In this document: positions 17,192 to 23,085 of the stretch, one piece after another
Numbering within the stretch: the first letter of the stretch is position 1
Layout: every line of letters starts with the position of its first letter
Assembly: GCA_902795065.1 (NCBI GenBank)
Contig: CADBJR010000019.1
Location: 1-52,235, forward strand
DNA: 52,235 nt
Origin: an uncultured Coriobacteriaceae bacterium
GTDB lineage: Bacteria > Actinomycetota > Coriobacteriia > Coriobacteriales > Atopobiaceae
Direction: 5' to 3'
Position numbers and translations under genes: made by a program
The notes under the pieces: generated by a model
What the model saw: only the letters and a program-made list of their open reading frames with translations
Database searches by the model: none
Told to the model about the DNA's origin: nothing

Positions 17192-17525
17192 GGGCGCCTT
17201 TCCGAAGCGGCTCTTCCGCCCTCAAGGATACCCCTTGGTCACCCGTCATGACGCAAAATGTCTGTGGTGATGCAGGAACTCGGGCCTCATGCGACTAGCA
17301 CGGATAGAGAATGAATATTGATACTTGAATATCCAGGATTCATGCATAGAAATCAGCGGACAACATTTGACGGCGTGATTCTTGCATCATCAGGGACATT
17401 TCGGTGCAACGAGCGCCATGACCGTTGCCAAAACAGCGCGCTGAGCGGGCAGAATCCGCGTGGATAAGGGCCCCAACGCTATAATCGAACTGTTGTCAAC
17501 AACACGGGACGCTCAGGAGAAACCC
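17192..17525. promoter_or_regulatory. 334-base control region of the TIR operon
   Basis: AT-richer than its flanks. A consensus -10 TATAAT lies at 17480-17485, 41 bases before the first TIR gene's ATG. No good -35 is visible at the usual distance. A dyad TGTTG-TCAA-CAACA at 17491-17504 falls at the expected transcription start and could be an operator. AGGAGA precedes the ATG at 17526. No open frame is convincing in the rest of the region. Confidence 0.5.
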
Positions 17526-19103
17526 ATGGCCACGCCCTACAACGGACCTGCACCCTACGCGTTCGTCTCGTACTCGCACGTGGACCGCGTGCGCGTGGAG
17601 GCATGGCTCGACCTGCTCGAATCGATCGGCTGCCGCATGTGGTTCGACGAGGGCCTCACGCTCTCCCAGGAGTGGAACGACGAGCTCGCCGCCAAGGTGA
17701 GCGGCTCCTCGTTCGTGTTCTTCTTCGCGTCGAAGGACTCGGTCAAGAGCAAGGTCGCGCGCCGCGAGCTCAGCCACGCTGACCGCCACGGCATCGCCGT
17801 GCTGCCCATCTCGCTCGACGGCTGCGAGCTGCCCGACGGCCTCCAGTTCATGCTCGACAAGCAGCTCGTGCGCGACGACATCGACCCCAAGGACGCCCTC
17901 GCGAAGATCCGCAGCGACCTGCCCGACGAGCTGTTCGGCGTCGAGACGTACACCTTCGGCTCGGAGACGCAGCTCAAGCGCGCGTGGTACATCGCGAGCG
18001 GCAAGGCGAAGAAGGCGCGCCGGATCATCGTCGCTGCTGCGCTCACCGTGGCTGCGTCCGCGATTCTGGGGCTCGGCCTCACGCTGGGTCGCAACGAGGC
18101 GGCGTCAACCCTCCAGACCATGCAGGCCGAACCCACGCCCGCCGCGCTCGACGTCTACGCGTCGACGCTCACGGGCTACCACATGGCGGGCAACTACCAG
18201 ACCGTCGACCACCTGCCCGAGGAGCAGAGCGAATACACGGTGAGCGAGGCATTCTCGATCACGAGCTTCATCGAGAACACCGGCGACGAGGGCGCGTTCG
18301 TCGAGTCCACGCGCATGGACATCCTCTCGCTCGAGCCGGTCGAGGAACCCGTCGTCCTGACGGACGTCGGCATGATGGGCAACGACTTCTACGTCTTCGC
18401 GATGAACGACGGCTGGGGCGACGCGGACGAGCCCCTCGAGCTCGCGGCGTTCAACTCCAAGACGGGGGAGGAGATCCCCTTCGACAGCATCTGCTCCGAG
18501 GTCGATATCGCGCCGTCGATCGTGCTCCCCTCGGGCTGCGTGAACCGCGTGGCGCGCCTCTCCTTCGACCTCGAAAAGTTCGCCGCTAACGCGGGCGAGA
18601 GCGTCTTCGGCGATGCCGAGGTCGTCATCAGGAAGCGCCTCGAGGACGGATCGTGGAGCTACGGCTGGACGGTCGTCTACTCCGCGCACGACGGCCTCTA
18701 CATCTTCTGGCCGGGCATCGGCGACGGCAGCGACTACTCGATCACGCTGTTCGCGCTGCTCGACGTCGACCAGAACCCCTCGAGCATCATCTTCACGGGT
18801 GCGGAGGCGAATCCGCTGATAAACGGCACGTTCCGCGTCGAGACGGTCGTGGCGCCCACGCGCTCGTGCCACCTCCAGGTGCGCAACGTCTTCACGGTCA
18901 CGGGTCAGGAGAATCCCGTCCAGACCGAGGTCTACGACGTCAAGGTGATCGTGCCGCGCTACGAGACCAACGGCGTCTTCTACCGTACGGGCGCGCTCAC
19001 GGACCAGCTGCTCGAGGACCCCGACGCGTCGATGATGTACTACACGGAGCTCGCCCAGCCATACCGCTACGATCCGACATCAATCCTCGAGAACCACAGC
19101 TAA
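17526..19103 (+). CDS. TIR-domain protein with one membrane segment and an extracytoplasmic domain
   Basis: A 525-residue protein. Residues 10-135 are a TIR domain: AFVSYSHVDR, MWFDEGLTLSQEW, FVFFFASKDS and RRELSHA with Glu81 in the position of the NADase glutamate, then AVLPISLDG. One membrane helix follows at about 167-187, preceded by a basic KKARR stretch, so the TIR domain is cytosolic. Residues 190-525 lie outside; this region is acidic, beta-rich and of unknown family. ATG at 17526 (AGGAGA site) is preferred to GTG at 17460. It is separated by 15 bases from the second TIR gene. TIR domains in bacteria often make or cleave NAD-derived signals in phage defence; the outer domain suggests a sensor or effector role at the membrane, which is inference. 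Confidence 0.82.
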   Translation: MATPYNGPAPYAFVSYSHVDRVRVEAWLDLLESIGCRMWFDEGLTLSQEWNDELAAKVSGSSFVFFFASKDSVKSKVARRELSHADRHGIAVLPISLDGCELPDGLQFMLDKQLVRDDIDPKDALAKIRSDLPDELFGVETYTFGSETQLKRAWYIASGKAKKARRIIVAAALTVAASAILGLGLTLGRNEAASTLQTMQAEPTPAALDVYASTLTGYHMAGNYQTVDHLPEEQSEYTVSEAFSITSFIENTGDEGAFVESTRMDILSLEPVEEPVVLTDVGMMGNDFYVFAMNDGWGDADEPLELAAFNSKTGEEIPFDSICSEVDIAPSIVLPSGCVNRVARLSFDLEKFAANAGESVFGDAEVVIRKRLEDGSWSYGWTVVYSAHDGLYIFWPGIGDGSDYSITLFALLDVDQNPSSIIFTGAEANPLINGTFRVETVVAPTRSCHLQVRNVFTVTGQENPVQTEVYDVKVIVPRYETNGVFYRTGALTDQLLEDPDASMMYYTELAQPYRYDPTSILENHS

Positions 19104-19118
19104 TCCGGGGGGCGCACG

Positions 19119-21749
19119 ATGATCTTCATCAGCTACAGCAGGAAGAACATGGAAGCCGCCCGGGCGGTGCGCAGCGTGCTCCAGGCAAACGGCCTGAGCG
19201 TCTGGATGGACGAGAACTCGATCGTCGTCGGAACGGACTACGCCGACCGCATCCCGGCCGCCATCGAGGCATGCACGGCGTTCGTGCTGGTGCTCTCGCA
19301 GGAATCCATGATGTCGGCTTGGGTGCGCAAGGAGCTCGACACCGCGCTGCTCATGGAGAAGCCCATCCTGCCCATCCACATCGACAAATCCAATATCAGC
19401 CGCGCCTACACCTTCATGCTCTCGGGCATCCAGTTCGTCGAGGCGAGCGGAAACTCGGCCGATGCGTACAAGAGGCTCGTATCCCGTGCCAAGGCGCTCG
19501 AAGCCGAGGCGGAAGGCGGGGCTGCCGATGCCCCCGCGGGTCCATCCCAGAAGAAGGGCCTGCTGGATCTGCTCGGGTTCGGTGCCAAGAAGAAGCCCGC
19601 CGCCGTTCCCGAGAGCGCAGCCCTGAAGTCGCAGCTGAAACCCGTGGACTACTCCAAGGAGATCGAAGCACTCTGCCAGCGGGTGGCGGAGCTGGACGCG
19701 ATCTACGATGGCATGAGCCCCAGCACGTTCGGCTCCCAGACCAGCCGGTTCAGGGAGCGCCTCGCCAGGGGAGAGGTGCTCGAGTCGATCATGCCCGAGG
19801 CCATCGCGACCATGTGGCACGCGTACGGCCGTGCAAGCACCTCGACGCTCAACGCGGCGATCGCGCTCTTCAAGGGCATGGCGGTCGACGTCGATGCGGG
19901 CGATCCCCTGGACGTGCCCATAGCCTTCGCAGCCTACGCCTATGCGCTCGAGGGCAAGGGCGTGCACGCGGTCTTCGAGACCGAGGAGGCCGCCCGCCGC
20001 GCATGCAGGTATTTCGCAAGGCCGTTCGAGCGTCTGGGCATCAGCACCGCGGTCGTCGGCAGGAAAGACTCCTCCGACGACAAACGCGCTGCATACGCAG
20101 CCGATGTGACCTTCGGCTCGTATGCCACCTTCGTCCTCGATTACCTGAGCGACAACACCGTGGGCAGCCCTGTCCGGCGCGTGCAACGCGGACTCGCCAT
20201 CGCCCTGATCAACGACGCGGACCGTGTCCTCATCGATTTTGCGAGCATGCCCTGCACGATCACGACGTCCAAAGGGGACGGAATCGCCTCGTGCGCTGCC
20301 TGCGACTTCTTCCGCATGTACGACCTGATCGGCGGCATCTCAACGACGGCCGAGGAGGCTGCCGACGATCTCCGCGCCGTCTACCGCATGCCGTTCTTCA
20401 AGGCAGGCGGAAGGCAGAAACCCCTCGGGAAGAATGACGACGAGGTGTTCATCACCGACGAGGGACGGTGGAAGGCGGTCGCGCGTCGTGCCGGGGAGAA
20501 GGCCAGGGAAGGCCATCCCGTGATCATCGAGATTAGCAGGGAGTTCAGCGCTGACGTAGAGCGCCTGATGTCTCTACGGCGCAGGGTGGACTTCGAAATA
20601 GACGATCGTGTCGCCGTTGTCGATGGAGCGGACCCGAAGCGAGATGCCACCGTCCTGTCACGTGCGGGCGAGAGGGGCTCGGTGACCATCATCGTCGATG
20701 ATGCTGCAGATGGCGCGCCCATCCTGCCCAAGAACGCAGACCTTTACGCCATCGCGACCGAGCACCACATGGACGGCCGCCATGACCGTCGCTTCGAGGA
20801 TCTTATCGCTGCGAACGGGCAGGATGCGGAGCTGCGCCACATGCTCTCCTTGGACGACCATCTGATTGAGGCTACCAGCAGTGACTTCATGACGACCATC
20901 AAGCAGCAGTCACGCAAGCTGGGTGTTGGAGAAGACGATCCGATAGCCGCGCCCATGCTTACGCGTTCCATCGCGAGCGGGCAGAAGTCGGTCGAGAAGG
21001 TCGAGCGTCTCGCGCTCAGGCGCTGGATCGAGCTCGAGAGCCCCATCAACTGGCAGCAGCAGTACATCTACGAGCTGCGCAACCAGTGCGTCGACCGTAT
21101 CGAGATGGGCGAGCTCGCACGCGGCTTCTTCGCGCAGTTCGCGGAGAACGTCGTGCGCGCTGCGTGCCCCGAAGGCGAGCCGCGTTCGCGGTGGAACCTG
21201 GGCGTGCTCAACGCCGAATGCGCCAAGCTGGGAGGCGATGCTCCGATTCCGTTCTTCAGCAGCGCCGAGTCCCGCGACCACGTGCTCGAGATGATGCGCG
21301 GATGGATGGACGAGGCCCTCAACCGGAAGGCCGAGGAGCTGGGCTTGGACCAGCAGTACCTTGACGAGCTGCTCGGACGCGCCATGGTCATGTGCATCGA
21401 CAGGGAATGGCCCCTCCATCGCAAGCAGCTCCAGATGATGATGGACCGCGTCAAGCGGCCGAGTCTGGACAACGACGCCGCGTGGGCCCACACGATCGAG
21501 CAGTTCAAGACCGAGATCGGCAAGCCCTTCGCCGAGCTCCAGGACAGGATCTACCGAGAGTATGTCTCGGCCGTCCTCGGCCTCAGCGTGAAGCCGAGGG
21601 AATCGCAGCAGGGGACCGTACGGACGGGGTCGTCCGATAGGGTTTCATCGGACAACCCGTATCGCGGCGTCCGGCCCAACGACCTGTGCCCGTGCGGCAG
21701 TGGCAAGAAGTTCAAAGCCTGCCACGGCAGGCCGAAAGAGAACGCATGA
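19119..21749 (+). CDS. TIR domain fused to a degenerate SecA-like motor with SEC-C zinc tail
   Basis: An 876-residue protein. TIR domain at 1-125 (MIFISYSRKN, VWMDENSIVVGTDY, SAWVRKEL with candidate catalytic Glu72, KPILPIHID). A charged linker at 126-180 follows. Residues 181-825 align by eye to SecA: FRERLARGEVLESIMPEAIA, ALEGKGVHAVF, AAYAADVTFG...LDYLSDN, RRVQRGLAIALIND, DFFRMYDLIGGISTTAEE, AIATEHHMDGR, MLSLDDHLI, and the C-terminal helical region near REWPLHRKQLQMMMDRVKR. Walker A of SecA (TGEGKT) is AGDPLD here, Walker B DEVDS is NDADR, and the arginine-finger motif is gone. The peptide-crosslinking (PPXD) domain is missing. SEC-C ligands CPCGSGKKFKACHG are at 857-870. It is therefore a pseudo-ATPase that keeps the SecA shape. 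The stop overlaps the next gene (ATGA). Confidence 0.85.
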   Translation: MIFISYSRKNMEAARAVRSVLQANGLSVWMDENSIVVGTDYADRIPAAIEACTAFVLVLSQESMMSAWVRKELDTALLMEKPILPIHIDKSNISRAYTFMLSGIQFVEASGNSADAYKRLVSRAKALEAEAEGGAADAPAGPSQKKGLLDLLGFGAKKKPAAVPESAALKSQLKPVDYSKEIEALCQRVAELDAIYDGMSPSTFGSQTSRFRERLARGEVLESIMPEAIATMWHAYGRASTSTLNAAIALFKGMAVDVDAGDPLDVPIAFAAYAYALEGKGVHAVFETEEAARRACRYFARPFERLGISTAVVGRKDSSDDKRAAYAADVTFGSYATFVLDYLSDNTVGSPVRRVQRGLAIALINDADRVLIDFASMPCTITTSKGDGIASCAACDFFRMYDLIGGISTTAEEAADDLRAVYRMPFFKAGGRQKPLGKNDDEVFITDEGRWKAVARRAGEKAREGHPVIIEISREFSADVERLMSLRRRVDFEIDDRVAVVDGADPKRDATVLSRAGERGSVTIIVDDAADGAPILPKNADLYAIATEHHMDGRHDRRFEDLIAANGQDAELRHMLSLDDHLIEATSSDFMTTIKQQSRKLGVGEDDPIAAPMLTRSIASGQKSVEKVERLALRRWIELESPINWQQQYIYELRNQCVDRIEMGELARGFFAQFAENVVRAACPEGEPRSRWNLGVLNAECAKLGGDAPIPFFSSAESRDHVLEMMRGWMDEALNRKAEELGLDQQYLDELLGRAMVMCIDREWPLHRKQLQMMMDRVKRPSLDNDAAWAHTIEQFKTEIGKPFAELQDRIYREYVSAVLGLSVKPRESQQGTVRTGSSDRVSSDNPYRGVRPNDLCPCGSGKKFKACHGRPKENA

Positions 21750-22159
21750 CCTCCCTGACCGAGCAGGCGTTCGCCGAGACGTACGTGCGTAAGGACCGCC
21801 GCGAGCGGCTGCTGCACGAGCTGTCGAACCCCAGGAAACGCTCCCGCGGGCTCGACCGGTTCTGCCACGGTGCAGCCGACCTGCTCGATCCCGCGCGTAT
21901 CACGCTCGCAGGTCCCAGCCTCGAGCACGACCCCGCATTCATCGCTTTCGTCGCCCCGCGTGCAGGCGAGACGTGCCGGATCTTCTCGCCCGACGGCGGG
22001 ATCGACGGCCTGGAGCTCCCGCTCGCTGAGGCGGTCGCAGCGTGCGTCGCGTGCCTCGACGCGTCCATCATCATGGGCGGCGGCTTCGCCATCGTGCGCG
22101 CCGAGGCGTGGAAGGGCGGCGCGGACATGTGGCTGCTCGAGCAGGGGAGGCAAGCATGA
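21746..22159 (+). CDS. Small protein of unknown function in the TIR-pseudoSecA operon
   Basis: A 137-residue soluble protein. The N-terminal half is basic and helical (YVRKDRRERLLHELSNPRKR, then RGLDRFCHGAADLLDP). The C-terminal half alternates hydrophobic strands with AEAVAACVACLD and IIMGGGFAIVRAEAW. I do not recognise the family. It overlaps both neighbours by ATGA, so the three genes are translated as a unit with near-fixed stoichiometry. A chaperone, immunity or adaptor role for the neighbours is possible but unproven. Confidence 0.65.
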   Translation: MTSLTEQAFAETYVRKDRRERLLHELSNPRKRSRGLDRFCHGAADLLDPARITLAGPSLEHDPAFIAFVAPRAGETCRIFSPDGGIDGLELPLAEAVAACVACLDASIIMGGGFAIVRAEAWKGGADMWLLEQGRQA

Positions 22160-22569
22160 TCAAGCCCATCATGACAAGCACGTTCTTCCTCAAGCGTCCG
22201 AGCACCGCCGCAAACGCCGGCGATCTCGAGATCGCGCGCGACCTGGAGGACACGCTCGAGGCGCACCGCGCCACGTGCGCGGGCATGGCAGCCAACATGA
22301 TCGGGCAGCTCAAGCGCATCATCGCCGTGGTCGACGACGACGGCTCCATCCTCGTGATGCTCAACCCCGAGATCGTGCACGCGAGCGGCCCCTACACCAC
22401 GAGCGAGGGCTGCCTGTCGCTGCCGGGCGTGCGCGAGACGACCCGCTTCCAGCGCATCCTGGTGTCGTACGAGGACACGCTCATGCGCAGCTGCGAGCGC
22501 TCGTTCAAGGGGTTCGTGGCGCAGGCGGTCCAGCACGAGATCGACCACTGCAACGGCGTGCTGATCTGA
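22156..22569 (+). CDS. def: Peptide-deformylase-like protein (short, altered motif I)
   Basis: A 137-residue member of the deformylase fold. Metal-binding motifs II (EGCLSLPG) and III (QHEIDH) are intact, giving Cys, two His and the general-base Glu. Motif I, normally GxGxAAxQ, reads CAGMAANMIG, so the conserved glutamine that helps stabilise the transition state is methionine. Canonical Def is 150-190 residues; this short type also exists in Firmicutes. Either it deformylates poorly or it acts on something else. It overlaps the preceding gene by ATGA, placing it in the TIR operon. A canonical def gene must lie elsewhere if this one is not functional. Confidence 0.8.
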   Translation: MIKPIMTSTFFLKRPSTAANAGDLEIARDLEDTLEAHRATCAGMAANMIGQLKRIIAVVDDDGSILVMLNPEIVHASGPYTTSEGCLSLPGVRETTRFQRILVSYEDTLMRSCERSFKGFVAQAVQHEIDHCNGVLI

Positions 22570-22641
22570 CGATTTCGACCGCGCTGCCGCTCGATTCACC
22601 CCCAATTGCTGCGCAAACCAGCTTCCGTCCACCTGGTCGAC

Positions 22642-22647
22642 TACAAT
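22642..22647 (+). promoter_or_regulatory. Possible -10 box for the Nudix-helicase pair
   Basis: TACAAT lies 29 bases before the Nudix ATG in the 107-base gap after the deformylase-like gene. No clear -35 is present. It suggests that the Nudix-helicase unit has its own promoter. Confidence 0.3.
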
Positions 22648-22676
22648 GGCTTGGAACGGGAGGAGGTCGAACGCCC

Positions 22677-23069
22677 ATGAAGTCCATCGATGTCGTTGCC
22701 GCGATCATCTGCCAGGATGGCAAGATTCTCGCCACGCAGCGCGGGTATGGCGACTTTGCCGGTGGTTGGGAGTTTCCCGGTGGGAAGATCGAGCCCGGGG
22801 AGACGCCCGAGGAAGCCATCGTGCGCGAGATCCACGAGGAGCTTGGGGCCATCATCGCGGTGGACGGGCACCTGGTGACCATCGACCATGACTACGAGAC
22901 GTTCCACCTGCACATGGCGTGCTTCCTCGCGCACGTGGCCGAGGGTGCGCTCGAGCTGCACGAGCACAGCTCCGCGCGGTGGGTGGATGGAGAGACGATC
23001 GACTCGCTCGACTGGCTGCCTGCAGATTTGAAGGTCGTTAAGGCTGTGAAAGAGCATTCTGTCGTGTAG
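22677..23069 (+). CDS. Nudix hydrolase, MutT / 8-oxo-dGTP diphosphatase type
   Basis: A 130-residue Nudix enzyme. It opens with the strand IDVVAAIIC, and the Nudix box is complete: GGKIEPGETPEEAIVREIHEELGA, seen in two stretches around residues 37-60, with both catalytic glutamates of REIHEE. Length and the WEFPGGK motif fit the MutT group that removes oxidised nucleotides, although related enzymes cleave other nucleotide derivatives. GGGAGGAGG precedes the ATG. The helicase gene starts 16 bases after its stop, so the two are probably co-transcribed and may be one module. Confidence 0.88.
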   Translation: MKSIDVVAAIICQDGKILATQRGYGDFAGGWEFPGGKIEPGETPEEAIVREIHEELGAIIAVDGHLVTIDHDYETFHLHMACFLAHVAEGALELHEHSSARWVDGETIDSLDWLPADLKVVKAVKEHSVV

Positions 23070-23085
23070 GGGCACGGGGGATTCC

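Noticed and set aside
17192-17525. Riboswitch or small coding gene before the TIR operon
   Set aside because: No recognised aptamer core or frame with a ribosome site; only the -10 box and a short dyad can be supported.
17526-21749. Thoeris defence system
   Set aside because: Two TIR proteins are present but there is no ThsA (SIR2 or other NADase effector with SLOG domain).
19119-21749. Genuine SecA or SecA2 translocase
   Set aside because: Walker A, Walker B and the arginine-finger motif are all lost and the peptide-crosslinking domain is absent.
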